This document shows positions 18,263-27,459 of a DNA stretch of 64,000 nt, in pieces. The DNA lies in contig CAWGQZ010000011.1 of the NCBI GenBank assembly GCA_963824805.1, positions 4,121-68,120 on the forward strand, in the 5' to 3' direction. Within the stretch, counting starts at the first letter, position 1. The number at the start of each line of letters is the position of its first letter. The notes below the pieces were generated by a model. That model was not told where the DNA came from, made no database searches, and saw only the letters and a list, made by a program, of their open reading frames with translations. This DNA is from DATBAT01 sp963824805. Its GTDB lineage: Bacteria > Acidobacteriota > Terriglobia > Terriglobales > Acidobacteriaceae. Made by a program: the position numbers and the translations under genes.

Positions 18263-20208
18263 CTAAGCCGTCTTTGGTTTCACGTTCCAATAGACGGCGT
18301 AGCGTTCGCCCAGGATTTGGTAAAGAGGCACCATCGTGACCGCCTGAGGCTGGCCTATCGTCCGGAAGCTAAGCAGGTCTTTCCCATCCGGCTCCACCCA
18401 TGCCTCTGGTTCCGATGTGCTGCCCACAATATCGTTTACCTTGAAACGATCCTTAACCTTCGGATCTGGATCACTGCTGTACCCATTGGGTTCTTACCTG
18501 AATCGAACCGTCCGGCCAGAACCAGCGGGCCATACATCATCGCCTGCACTTGCTCATTATCCGGCATGGCCGCGACATGAAGACCCATGGGAAGGCTGAC
18601 TTCAATCTTGTCGCCCGTTTGCCACAAACGGTGCAACCCCAGATAACTGGCGGGACTGGCAAAGGCCGGCAGACGCGCTCCATTGATCTTCACCTCGCCG
18701 CCCTCGGCCCAGTAGGGAATTCGTAAGTGGATGGCAATATCCCGAGGTTTGTCCAAGGAGATCAGGATCGTGGTTCCTTGCTCCTCGGGAAATCGGGTCT
18801 GCTGCCTGATACGAAGACCCTTCTCCGGCCATGCCAGATGCGAGTCAATGTAAAGATTGACATAAAGTGAGTCATCGTCATGAAAATAAATGGTATCGGT
18901 TAGCTTGGCGTATTCTTCCGAACCACTCCCGGTGCAACACCAGAATGCGTCGAATGGCTTACCAAAGGTCTTACGATAACCGGAGGCAAGCGGCAGGTAG
19001 TACATCATCATGCCGTCTTGCGGATGGATCGTCCCCAGCCGGTGATTGAACAAAAGGCGCTCATAGTAATCCATATAGCGAGCTTCCCTTGTCCAACCAT
19101 AAAGGTGGCGAGTTAGCTTCATCATGTTGTAGGCGCAACAGCATTCGGTGGTATTCGTGCTGAGTTCGGAAGAGAGCTTGCCGGGATCGGTGGTCCAACC
19201 CTCTCCGTTGCTGGTGCCGCCGGTGCAGTAGGACCGCTCGATCACAACTTCTTCCCAGAAGTATTCGGCGATGTTGCGGTATCTGCGGTCGCCGGTTAGT
19301 TCGTAGTAGCGAGCCGCAGCTAACACTTGCGGGATGTGGGTGTTAACATGCAATCCTTTAAGTTCGTCGCGATGTGCTGCCAGCGGTTCGAAGAACGCTT
19401 TTTTATCAAAACGCTGTGCAACTTCGAGAAATTGCTCTTTGCCGGTCACCTCGTAAAGATTGCAAAGAACCTCACCCATGCCGCCGAACTCGGTACCCAG
19501 AATGCGCTGCATGTGGTCATAGCTGAGCGATTGGGTATAGCCGTTGGCCCAATCCGCCATCCTCTCCGCAATCTGCAGCGCCTGCTGGTTACCGCAGTAG
19601 AGGTACATGTCGAGGTTGCCGGCCATGATCTTGTGAATGGTGTAGAAAGGCGCCCAAACCTTTTGCTGCTCGCGAAGCCGGTCGAAGAATTCAACAGGGA
19701 ACGCGCTGAGATATCCGCTTTTCAACCGCTCCTGATACTTGGCCAACTCGCCAACTACAATGTTGCCATTGTTACGGAGTTCCTCGTCCCCGGTGCTGGC
19801 ATACATGAGCGCCACCGCCGAAAGATAGTGTCCGCCAGCATAGTGGCCGCGAAGCTCGCAATCAGGGGCTTCCCAACCGCCCAATGGCTGCGCCGACGAT
19901 GAAACTCCCGCGTTCAGCCGGAAGGTATGCAGCAGACGATCGGTCGGGAGAGAGTGGAGATATTTTCGGTCAGCGTTCATTGCCTGGGTGCAAGGCCCAT
20001 CTCCGAGGCGCACCTGTTGCATAGGGAACGGCCGGACTTTCCATTCCACCTTCTCACGGCTGATTGTCTGGCCATCCTTCTGAATGGCATGGACGACGGG
20101 ATCTTGAAACGGCTGCGCGGTCACACTTCTGGAAAACAGGGCCGATCCCCCAGCCACCGCCGCCGCAGCCACGAACTGCCGCCGGGACACTTGGGAAAAC
20201 GTTTTCAT
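18263..20208 (-). CDS. GH127 beta-L-arabinofuranosidase (DUF1680), Tat signal, one frameshift
   Basis: About 648 aa if one missing base is restored. The N terminus has a Tat signal (SRRQFVAAAAVAGG). The zinc and nucleophile motifs of GH127 are intact: TECCCAYN (Glu355 and the following cysteines) and FWCCTGSG (Cys424, Cys425), matching the Glu/Cys zinc site and catalytic Cys of the Bifidobacterium enzyme HypBA1. That enzyme removes L-arabinofuranose from hydroxyproline-linked arabino-oligosaccharides. Near 18473-18480 the frame breaks. The in-frame reading ends at 18436, but the next frame continues sensibly (DPDPKVKDRFKVNDIVG) to a stop at 18263. It is divergent from the hydroxyproline operon, which fits its likely substrate. 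Confidence 0.85.
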
Positions 20209-20339
20209 AGCTTCTTCACACCATCTGCTTGTAGATTTGCTCCGCAGCTAAAATGCGTTTGCGGACATTGTATTCGAGGGAGGAAGCCGAGACTATCTTC
20301 GAGTTCTGGTAGCCATGGCGGTTGCGGAACTTTATCCCT
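20209..20339. promoter_or_regulatory. Divergent intergenic region between GH127 and hydroxyproline operon
   Basis: These 131 bases separate the start of the GH127 gene (minus) from the likely start of the hydroxyproline epimerase (plus). They should contain both promoters. I could not identify convincing -35/-10 boxes or an operator palindrome by eye. Shared control is inferred from the arrangement only. Confidence 0.4.
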
Positions 20340-21341
20340 ATGATGGAGGCTTCAAATTCTCAATGGACGTACTCGATGCGGCCAGAAAGTCGCCAGCACG
20401 CGTTGAAGAAAGTTAAAGTAATCGATTCCCATACCGGAGGCGAGCCGACCCGTCTGGTGATTGAAGGCGGTCCAGACCTTGGGTCCGGCCCGTTGTCGGG
20501 CCGGCTAGAGCTTTTCCGCCGCGAGCATGATCATTTTCGCTCGGCCGTCGTCAACGAACCTCGCGGGTCAGACGTCATGGTGGGTGCGCTCTTATGCGAT
20601 CCCCTGGATTGGACCTGCGCCGCGGGTGTGATCTTCTTCAACAATGTCGGATATCTCGGTATGTGCGGGCACGGGACCATTGGCTTGATTGCCACCCTGG
20701 CTTACATGGGCCGCATCAATGCTGGCGATCATCGAATTGAAACTCCGGTTGGAACCGTGAGTGCGTTGCTGCACGATTCCGGCGAAGTGACTGTAAACAA
20801 CGTCGCCAGCTATCGTAAGGCGACCAGGGTTCCAATTGATGTTCCAGGTTTTGGGAAGGTGCACGGCGACGTTGCCTGGGGCGGAAATTGGTTCTTTCTC
20901 GTGGAAGACCATGGGCAGAATTTGGAACTGAACAATGTTGAGGCTTTGACTTCTTTCACTTGGGCAGTCCGCCAGGCTCTGAACGCCAATGGAATCTGCG
21001 GCGAGGGCGGCCACGAAATTGATCACATCGAACTTTTCAGCAATTCGAACCTTCCAGGCGTAAACAGCAAGAACTTTGTTCTTTGCCCTGGAAAGGCCTA
21101 TGACCGATCTCCTTGCGGTACCGGCACCAGTGCCAAGTTGGCATGCCTCTGTGCCGATGGCAAATTGAAAGAAGGCGATGTCTGGAAGCAGGAAAGCATC
21201 GTGGGCAGTATTTTTGAAGGCAGCGTCAAAGTGCGCGAGGGAAAAATCTATCCCAGTATCAAAGGTTCGGCTTTTGTGAATTCTGAAGCCGAATTAGTTC
21301 TAGATAATAACGATCCGCTGTGCATGGGAATCCGAGGATGA
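20340..21341 (+). CDS. 4-hydroxyproline 2-epimerase (proline racemase family)
   Basis: About 333 aa. It epimerises trans-4-hydroxy-L-proline to cis-4-hydroxy-D-proline in the cytoplasm, the first step of bacterial hydroxyproline use. Both catalytic cysteines of the epimerase are present: LGMCGHGTIG (Cys109) and DRSPCGTGTSAK (Cys259). A Cys at the first site distinguishes epimerases and racemases from the Thr-bearing 3-hydroxyproline dehydratases. The family usually starts just before KVIDSHTGGEPTR; here the ATG at 20340 or 20376 or a TTG at 20322 is possible, none with a strong ribosome site. Its stop overlaps the next gene's start as ATGA. It opens a six-gene operon for conversion to 2-oxoglutarate. 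Confidence 0.87.
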   Translation: MMEASNSQWTYSMRPESRQHALKKVKVIDSHTGGEPTRLVIEGGPDLGSGPLSGRLELFRREHDHFRSAVVNEPRGSDVMVGALLCDPLDWTCAAGVIFFNNVGYLGMCGHGTIGLIATLAYMGRINAGDHRIETPVGTVSALLHDSGEVTVNNVASYRKATRVPIDVPGFGKVHGDVAWGGNWFFLVEDHGQNLELNNVEALTSFTWAVRQALNANGICGEGGHEIDHIELFSNSNLPGVNSKNFVLCPGKAYDRSPCGTGTSAKLACLCADGKLKEGDVWKQESIVGSIFEGSVKVREGKIYPSIKGSAFVNSEAELVLDNNDPLCMGIRG

Positions 21342-22468
21342 GTTCGGTCAACTACGACGTGATTATCGTTGGCGCTGGCATTGTGGGCGCGGCATGTGCG
21401 GATGAATGCGCCCGGCAGGGCATCAGCGTGTTGGTGCTCGACCGCGATGTTGTGGGTAGCGGTGCGACCGCCGCAGGTATGGGGCACATTGTCGTAATGG
21501 ATGATTCAGAACCGCAATTCTCGCTGACCCGGTACTCGCAGCAACTCTGGCAGGAATTGCGTCCCCAGTTGCCATCCGATGTCGAGTACGAATCGTGTGG
21601 AACAATCTGGGTCGCGACCGATGAAGAGGAAATGGCTGAGGTTCATCGAAAGCAGGAATACTACGTTGCCCGCGGCGTCCCTGCCGAAGTCCTGGACTCC
21701 GCGACTATCGAACAAGCCGAGCCCAATCTGCGAAAGGGGATGGCGGGCGGCTTACTGGTCCCGGAAGATGGAGTGCTCTATCCTCCGTGCGCCGCGCGGT
21801 TTTTGCTGGAACGAGCGCAGAGGTCCGGCACTCGAGTCGAGACCGGCTCGGCAGTAGCTCACATGGGACGCGGAATGATTCGGCTAACGAATGGCAATGA
21901 GTTCTCCGCTGCCATCATTGTTAATGCCGCCGGACCATGGTCAACCTCCCTGACCCCGGGTTTGAGTGTCAAGAAGCGAAAAGGGCATTTGCTGATTACG
22001 GACCGCTACCCAGACTTCGTGCGCCACCAACTTGTAGAACTCGGATATCTGAAGAGCGCCCATTCCAACACTGGAGACTCGGTAGCCTTCAACGTGCAGC
22101 CCAGAAAAACCGGACAAATCCTGATCGGATCGTCACGCCAGTACGAGGCTGACTACAGCGAAATAGACCATGCAATCCTTGTCCGCATGCTGCAGAGAGC
22201 GGAAGAATATCTGCCAGGATTGTCCTCAATGTCCGCGATTCGTGTCTGGACGGGCTTCCGCGCAGCTACTGCCGACAAGCTTCCGCTGATCGGCCCGTGG
22301 CCGGATGACAAGACCATCTGGCTCGCCACCGGACACGAGGGCCTGGGCATCACAACTTCGCTCGCGACGGCACGGCTTTTGGTTGACCAGATCACGGGCA
22401 GGAAACCGGTGATTCCTGTAGAGCCGTTCCTCCCGTCTCGTGTTCTCTCGGGGATGGCTCATGCCTGA
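21338..22468 (+). CDS. D-hydroxyproline dehydrogenase, DAO-type FAD subunit (HcnC/LhpB-like)
   Basis: A 376-aa flavoprotein of the D-amino acid oxidase fold. The FAD motif is VIIVGAGIVGAACADECARQG near the N terminus. The C-terminal motif TGHEGLGITTSLATARLLVDQI completes the FAD site. In this operon it is the catalytic subunit oxidising cis-4-hydroxy-D-proline to the pyrroline carboxylate, with the next two genes supplying electron transfer, as in the HcnABC/LhpBEF type of heteromeric dehydrogenase. The ATG at 21338 overlaps the epimerase stop (ATGA), which decides the start over an upstream ATG at 21320. It overlaps the next gene by 8 bases. Confidence 0.85.
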   Translation: MSSVNYDVIIVGAGIVGAACADECARQGISVLVLDRDVVGSGATAAGMGHIVVMDDSEPQFSLTRYSQQLWQELRPQLPSDVEYESCGTIWVATDEEEMAEVHRKQEYYVARGVPAEVLDSATIEQAEPNLRKGMAGGLLVPEDGVLYPPCAARFLLERAQRSGTRVETGSAVAHMGRGMIRLTNGNEFSAAIIVNAAGPWSTSLTPGLSVKKRKGHLLITDRYPDFVRHQLVELGYLKSAHSNTGDSVAFNVQPRKTGQILIGSSRQYEADYSEIDHAILVRMLQRAEEYLPGLSSMSAIRVWTGFRAATADKLPLIGPWPDDKTIWLATGHEGLGITTSLATARLLVDQITGRKPVIPVEPFLPSRVLSGMAHA

Positions 22469-22703
22469 GCAAATCGTGCTGACAGTAAACGCCGCGCCGG
22501 TTGCGGTTTTCCCGGGCACTACGGTTGCGGTTGCCGTGATGCTCGCAAACACGGCCTGCAGGATTTCGGTGACCGGACAACCTCGAAGCGTGCTATGCAG
22601 CATGGGAATCTGTTTCGAGTGCCGAGTCTCCATCAACGGAACGCCTCACTGCCGTAGTTGCCAGGTCCTCTGTGAGTCGGGCATGCGCGTTAGCACCAAA
22701 TGA
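22461..22703 (+). CDS. [2Fe-2S]-binding small subunit of D-hydroxyproline dehydrogenase (HcnA/LhpF-like)
   Basis: An 80-aa ferredoxin-like subunit. The cysteine pattern is C-SMGI-C-FE-C with a distal C-RS-C, fitting a plant-type [2Fe-2S] domain as in HcnA and sarcosine oxidase-like small subunits. The ATG at 22461 overlaps the previous gene by 8 bases. Its stop overlaps the next start (ATGA at 22700). Position between the two flavoproteins and its size match the three-subunit amine dehydrogenases. It would pass electrons between the flavin subunits towards the respiratory chain. A longer reading from 22440 is less likely because it lies further inside the upstream gene. Confidence 0.83.
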   Translation: MPEQIVLTVNAAPVAVFPGTTVAVAVMLANTACRISVTGQPRSVLCSMGICFECRVSINGTPHCRSCQVLCESGMRVSTK

Positions 22704-23995
22704 ATAACTTAAGGCAGTTCGATGTGCTGGTAGTTGGCGGAGGTCCCGCCGGCCTGGCTGCCGCCACGCGTGCTGCTGAGCGCGGCAAACGGATCGGTTT
22801 GGTTGACGACAATCCCAGCCTTGGTGGACAAATCTGGCGCATCGCGCGAGAAGCTCCAGCGCCGCAGGCGACCGAATGGATCAATCAGTTTCGCGCTGCT
22901 GGGGGAGAAGTCCTATCCAGTTCCCGTGTCTACCAACAATCTGAGCCAGGCGTCTTATTGGCCGAAACTCCCGAACGCGAGTTGAAACTTAGTTACAACA
23001 AGCTCGTTTTAGCCACCGGTGCCAGAGAACGATTCCTGCCCTTTCCCGGCTGGACGCTACCGAACGTCATCGGTGCCGGTGGTTTGCAGGCTCTAGTCAA
23101 GACCGGTCTACCGATCGAAGGCAAGCGCGTCGTGGTCGCCGGCAGTGGTCCATTGCTAGTTGCAGTGGCAGTCTACCTTCGCAAGCATGGCGCGAATGTC
23201 TTATTTGTTTGTGAGCAAGCCTCGTTGGCATCGCTTGCGACCTTCGGCATCGCACTGCTTCGGCAGCTTGGGAAAATCAAAGAAGGCTTGTCATTTCGCC
23301 GTCAGCTCTCCGGAGCGCCTTATTATCCAAATTCCTGGCCGGTGCGTGCCGAAGGCAGGCAGCAACTGGAATCGGTGACAATTTCGCGCAACGGCAAACT
23401 CGAAACGTTCGACTGCGACTATCTTGCCTGCGGCTTTCATCTGGTGCCGAACACCGAACTCCCCACTCTGTTGGGATGCCGGTTGGAGGGAAATTGCGTC
23501 CAGGTCGACGAACTGCAGGAAACTTCAATGAAAGGGATTTACTGCGCGGGAGAGCCAACCGGCATCGGAGGCCTCGAACTGGCACTCGTTGAAGGAGAGA
23601 TCGCTGGCTTAGCCGCAGCGGGTCGCGAAGCAGAAGCCCGCAAGCATTTCCCGCTCCGCGGTAAGCTTCGGAGTTTCGCGCAAGCCATGGATCATGCATT
23701 CGCTCCACGCAGCGAACTCAAAAACTTGCCACAAGCGGAAGACATCATCTGCCGCTGCGAAGACGTGACCTTCGTGCGTGCCAGTCAGTACTCAAGTTGG
23801 CGTGCCGCAAAGTTGCAGACTCGTTGCGGAATGGGTCCATGCCAGGGCCGAATCTGCGGCCCCATCGCTGAATTTCTATTCAACTGGCGGCCGGGATCGG
23901 TACGGCCACCAATCTTTCCTGCACGTATCTCCAGCATGTCCGCTTCGCCTGATCGCCAGAGTGCAAGCTCTCAAACCTCCGTAGGAGGAGATTGA
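22700..23995 (+). CDS. D-hydroxyproline dehydrogenase, FAD/NAD-type alpha subunit (HcnB/LhpE-like)
   Basis: A 431-aa pyridine-nucleotide-disulfide-type flavoprotein. The FAD motif VLVVGGGPAGLAAATRAAERG is followed by DNPSLGGQIWR, typical of HcnB-like subunits. A second dinucleotide fold is VVVAGSGPLLVAVAVYLRK. The C-terminal region carries a BFD-like [2Fe-2S] domain with cysteines in ICRCEDVTF and RCGMGPCQGRICGP. The subunit forms the hub of the heteromeric dehydrogenase with the two preceding genes. Its start overlaps the small subunit's stop and its own stop overlaps the deaminase start, so the whole set is translationally coupled. Confidence 0.86.
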   Translation: MNNLRQFDVLVVGGGPAGLAAATRAAERGKRIGLVDDNPSLGGQIWRIAREAPAPQATEWINQFRAAGGEVLSSSRVYQQSEPGVLLAETPERELKLSYNKLVLATGARERFLPFPGWTLPNVIGAGGLQALVKTGLPIEGKRVVVAGSGPLLVAVAVYLRKHGANVLFVCEQASLASLATFGIALLRQLGKIKEGLSFRRQLSGAPYYPNSWPVRAEGRQQLESVTISRNGKLETFDCDYLACGFHLVPNTELPTLLGCRLEGNCVQVDELQETSMKGIYCAGEPTGIGGLELALVEGEIAGLAAAGREAEARKHFPLRGKLRSFAQAMDHAFAPRSELKNLPQAEDIICRCEDVTFVRASQYSSWRAAKLQTRCGMGPCQGRICGPIAEFLFNWRPGSVRPPIFPARISSMSASPDRQSASSQTSVGGD

Positions 23996-24915
23996 TGAAT
24001 TGGAAAGGTGTTATGCCTGCCGTCACTACACCCTTTGACGGCGAGATGAAAGTCGACCACCCCGCCATGGCGGAACAGTGCCGCTGGCTCGTCGATAACG
24101 GATGCACAGGCATCGTCGCGTTGGGTTCATTGGGCGAGGGCGCAACGCTTTCCCGCGAGGAAAAGACGGGAATTCTGCAAAACCTGGTTGCCGCTCTAGG
24201 CACCCAGGTTCCGGTAGTGGCAGCCATCTCCTCGCTTTCAACCGCTGACGCGGTGGGTCAGGCCCAGACCGCACTAAAAGCAGGATGCAAAGCCCTGATG
24301 GTGCTGCCGCCGTATGTTTACCTCGGCGATTGGCGTGAAATGAAGGCGCACGTTTCCGCCATAATGGAAGCGACTCCACTGCCTTGCATGCTGTACAACA
24401 ATCCCATCGCCTACGGCACTGATTTCCGTCCGGCGTTGATTCAGGAGCTCGCCGCGGAGCAGAAAAATCTGCAGGCGGTAAAGGAATCAAGTGCCGACGC
24501 TCGCCGGGTTGCAGCGATCCGCGCTTTGCTGGGTGACCGACTTGAAGTACTGGTAGGCGTCGACGACGCAATTGTTGAGGGTATTGCCGTCGGCGCGACC
24601 GGCTGGATCGCTGGTCTGGCCAACGCATTTCCCCGTGAGTCCGTGGAACTTTATAATTGTGCAATCCATGGAGAACGGGAAAAGGCCTTTGAAATTTACC
24701 GCTGGTTCTTACCTCTGTTGCGCATGGACACGGTTCCTAACTTCGTTCAGCTCATCAAACTGGTGCAGTCGGAAATCGGAGTGGGAAATCCGCGAGTGCG
24801 TGCACCGCGACTGCAGCTAGCGGGAGAGGAGCTCAACCGCGCGAAAGCGACCATCAAACAGGCTTTGCGGGATCATCCAAAGGCGATCGCGAGCCAGCTA
24901 CCAACCACAAAGTAA
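23995..24915 (+). CDS. Delta1-pyrroline-4-hydroxy-2-carboxylate deaminase (DapA family, LhpC-like)
   Basis: A 306-aa class I aldolase-fold enzyme of the dihydrodipicolinate synthase family. The Schiff-base Lys is in LQAVKESS and the conserved Tyr in CMLYNNPIAYG; SLGEGATLS is the substrate-carboxylate loop. In a hydroxyproline operon this family member deaminates and dehydrates pyrroline-4-hydroxy-2-carboxylate to 2-oxoglutarate semialdehyde. True DapA is less likely given the context. An excellent ribosome site, AGGAGGAG, lies just before the ATG at 23995. A TTG at 23992 is in frame but less likely. The start overlaps the stop of the flavoprotein gene by one base. Confidence 0.86.
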   Translation: MNWKGVMPAVTTPFDGEMKVDHPAMAEQCRWLVDNGCTGIVALGSLGEGATLSREEKTGILQNLVAALGTQVPVVAAISSLSTADAVGQAQTALKAGCKALMVLPPYVYLGDWREMKAHVSAIMEATPLPCMLYNNPIAYGTDFRPALIQELAAEQKNLQAVKESSADARRVAAIRALLGDRLEVLVGVDDAIVEGIAVGATGWIAGLANAFPRESVELYNCAIHGEREKAFEIYRWFLPLLRMDTVPNFVQLIKLVQSEIGVGNPRVRAPRLQLAGEELNRAKATIKQALRDHPKAIASQLPTTK

Positions 24916-24927
24916 TCGGGGGATTCA

Positions 24928-26538
24928 ATGAAATTGACGGGCAAATCGATCGTGGGATTTAAAGCAGGTTCTGACTCCGGCGAAGTTTTTCACGCAGTAA
25001 ATCCTGCCACCGGCGAAGAGTTGCAGCCGGCATTCACCGCCGCTACTGCCGACGAAGTCGAGTGTGCTGCCAGGTTAGCTCACGAAGCATTTGCCAGTTA
25101 CAGCCACACATCCGGGCGGGAGCGTGGCGCATTCCTGCGCAAGATTGCAGCCAACATCGAGGCTATCTCCGCCGATATCGTGGAGAGGGCAGAACAGGAA
25201 ACTGCTCTACCGAAACCCCGACTGCAAGGCGAAATAGCGCGCACTTGCGGGCAACTGCGGCTTTTCGCGCAACTGGTGGAAGAAGGGTCGTGGGTCGGAG
25301 CCCGTCTCGACCGTCCCGATCCCGATCGTAAGCCGCTTCCCAAGCCTGACCTTCGCTCCATGTTGCGTCCGCTCGGCCCGGTTGTTGTATTCGGCGCCAG
25401 CAATTTCCCCCTGGCATTTTCGGTGGCGGGCGGAGACACCGCGTCAGCTTTGGCGTCCGGTAATCCCGTGGTTGTGAAGGCGCACTCGGCCCATCCCGGA
25501 ACCGGCGAACTGGTCGGCCACGCGGTTCTGAAAGCGGTGCAGGAAAGTAATCTTCCCGAAGGCGTATTTTCACTTCTTTTCGGCGGAGGAAACCAGATCG
25601 GCGGCGCCCTGATGAAGCATCCGCGAATCAAGGCTGGCGGGTTCACGGGATCGCGCAAGGCGGGCAGAATCTTGATGGACATCGCCGCCGCGCGTCCTGA
25701 GCCGATCCCTTTTTATGCCGAGATGAGCAGCACCAACCCTGTTTTCATTCTTCCCGGAGCCCTGCGCGAGCGGGGTGCCAAAATCGCGGCAGGTCTGCAC
25801 GCATCATTCACCCTCGGCGCCGGCCAATTCTGCACCAAGCCTGGCATGGTCTTCCTGCCGGAAGGGTCCGAAGCATCTACCTTTGTGGGAGAGCTGCAAA
25901 ATTCGGTGAATGGTTCTTCGCCCTTTACGCTGCTCACTGGGGTGATTCGCTCTTCCTACAACGCAGGCCTGGATTCGCGCCGAGGAAAATCCAAAGTTAA
26001 GGCGGTAGCTGACAAATCCGCAGGAAGCAACGCCAAATCCCTCACCGTCGACGCGGCGTTGTTTGAGACCGACGCACAGACCTTTCTGAAAGATCCAGAC
26101 CTCTCGGAAGAAATCTTTGGCCCCGCGACTCTTCTGGTCCGGCACTCAAAACGCGAAGAAGTTCTGCAAGCTGCGAGCGAGTTGGAAGGACACTTGACAG
26201 CTACGATCCACGGCACAGAACAAGACCTTCTCGACTTCGCCGACCTGATCGCAATACTGGAACGAAAAGTTGGCAGGCTGGTTTTCAACGGTTTTCCAAC
26301 CGGCGTGGAAGTCTCACACGCCATGGTTCACGGTGGCCCGTATCCCTCGACATCCGATGGGCGATCCACGTCGGTCGGGACCCAGGCCATTTTCCGCTTC
26401 GTTCGACCTGTCTGTTACCAGGGATTCCCCAATGCGGCCTTGCCGGACGCCTTGAAAGACAACAATCCTCTGGGCATTTGGCGGATGGTGGATGGCGAAA
26501 TGACCAGGGAGCCGGTAGCGCAACTTCAAACCGCATAA
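24928..26538 (+). CDS. 2-oxoglutarate semialdehyde dehydrogenase (aldehyde dehydrogenase family)
   Basis: A 536-aa NAD(P)-dependent aldehyde dehydrogenase. The N-adenine region is VVVFGASNFPLAFSVAGGD, the general-base Glu lies in YAEMSSTNPVF, and the nucleophilic Cys in LGAGQFCTKPG. Length and these motifs fit the 2-oxoglutarate semialdehyde dehydrogenases of hydroxyproline and pentose/sugar-acid pathways (about 510-540 aa). It would produce 2-oxoglutarate for the TCA cycle, ending the operon's pathway. It lies 12 bases after the deaminase, with GGGGGA as a modest ribosome site. The same semialdehyde is an end product of oxidative L-arabinose catabolism. Confidence 0.88.
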   Translation: MKLTGKSIVGFKAGSDSGEVFHAVNPATGEELQPAFTAATADEVECAARLAHEAFASYSHTSGRERGAFLRKIAANIEAISADIVERAEQETALPKPRLQGEIARTCGQLRLFAQLVEEGSWVGARLDRPDPDRKPLPKPDLRSMLRPLGPVVVFGASNFPLAFSVAGGDTASALASGNPVVVKAHSAHPGTGELVGHAVLKAVQESNLPEGVFSLLFGGGNQIGGALMKHPRIKAGGFTGSRKAGRILMDIAAARPEPIPFYAEMSSTNPVFILPGALRERGAKIAAGLHASFTLGAGQFCTKPGMVFLPEGSEASTFVGELQNSVNGSSPFTLLTGVIRSSYNAGLDSRRGKSKVKAVADKSAGSNAKSLTVDAALFETDAQTFLKDPDLSEEIFGPATLLVRHSKREEVLQAASELEGHLTATIHGTEQDLLDFADLIAILERKVGRLVFNGFPTGVEVSHAMVHGGPYPSTSDGRSTSVGTQAIFRFVRPVCYQGFPNAALPDALKDNNPLGIWRMVDGEMTREPVAQLQTA

Positions 26539-26547
26539 GGCGAGCCT

Positions 26548-27456
26548 ATGAAACTGTCCATCAGGATTGTGTTGTTTTCCGTGATTCTTCTCGCCAGCAT
26601 GGCGTTCGCCCAGGTTCGGCACGACGAAACCGCCGAAACCAAAACCGTCCTTCTGTGGGAGAGCGGCGCTCCCGGTGCCCAGGGGCAGACCGATGACGAC
26701 AAGCCGTCGCTCACTATATTTCGCACGTTCGAAACCAAAACGCCCGGAACAGCGGTCATCGTTGTGCCCGGAGGGAGTTACGGGTTTCTCGCCTCCAATC
26801 ACGAAGGCCGCCAGGTCGCGAACTGGTTCAATTCCATGGGGGTCACTTCGTTCGTACTGAGGTACCGTCTGGGCCCCCGTTATCATCACCCCATCGAATT
26901 AGGCGACGCACAACGAGCCATTCGATGGGTAAGGAGTCACGCCGAGGAGTTTGGGATTTCACCCAATCGCGTCGGCATCATGGGATTTTCTGCCGGTGGC
27001 CACCTTGCTTCGACCGCAGAGACTCACTTCGACAACGGAAATTCCAGCGCTAGTGATCCAATTGATCGCGTAAGCAGTCGTCCTGACTTTGCCATTCTCG
27101 GTTATCCGGTCATTACATTCGAGCCACCTTATGCCCACAGCGGTTCAGCCAAGAATTTGCTCGGAGAAAATCCCGATCCTAAATTGGTCGAGGAACTTTC
27201 CAACGAGCGTCACGTCACGGCGCAGACGCCGCCGACTTTTTTGTTTTCCACAAGCGAGGATACGGTCGTACCTCCCGAAAATAGTGTTGCTTTTTATGCG
27301 GCGTTACATCGAGCAGGAGTTCCAGCCGAAATGCACATTTTTGAAAAGGGACCGCATGGGGTCGGCCTCGATCTCGGTGATCCCGTTCTGAGTGAGTGGC
27401 CGCCGTTGCTGGCGCATTGGCTGCGCGCCCGTGGATTACTCACGGCTTCCAACTAG
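26548..27456 (+). CDS. Secreted alpha/beta hydrolase (BD-FAE/acetyl-esterase-like)
   Basis: A 302-aa exported hydrolase with signal peptide MKLSIRIVLFSVILLASMAFAQ. The oxyanion region is VVPGGSYGFLA, the nucleophile elbow GIMGFSAGGHLAS (Ser near residue 150), and the likely acid and base are Asp in STSEDTVVPPENS and His in KGPHGVGL. This is the pattern of carbohydrate acetyl or feruloyl esterases and related lipases. It begins 9 bases after the aldehyde dehydrogenase, so it is probably in the same operon. That would tie an extracellular de-esterification step to hydroxyproline use. Its stop lies 3 bases from the convergent lutC stop. Confidence 0.83.
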   Translation: MKLSIRIVLFSVILLASMAFAQVRHDETAETKTVLLWESGAPGAQGQTDDDKPSLTIFRTFETKTPGTAVIVVPGGSYGFLASNHEGRQVANWFNSMGVTSFVLRYRLGPRYHHPIELGDAQRAIRWVRSHAEEFGISPNRVGIMGFSAGGHLASTAETHFDNGNSSASDPIDRVSSRPDFAILGYPVITFEPPYAHSGSAKNLLGENPDPKLVEELSNERHVTAQTPPTFLFSTSEDTVVPPENSVAFYAALHRAGVPAEMHIFEKGPHGVGLDLGDPVLSEWPPLLAHWLRARGLLTASN

Positions 27457-27459
27457 GTT

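Noticed and set aside
23995..24915. Calling this gene dapA (lysine biosynthesis)
   Set aside because: It is embedded in a hydroxyproline operon where a DapA-family deaminase is required.
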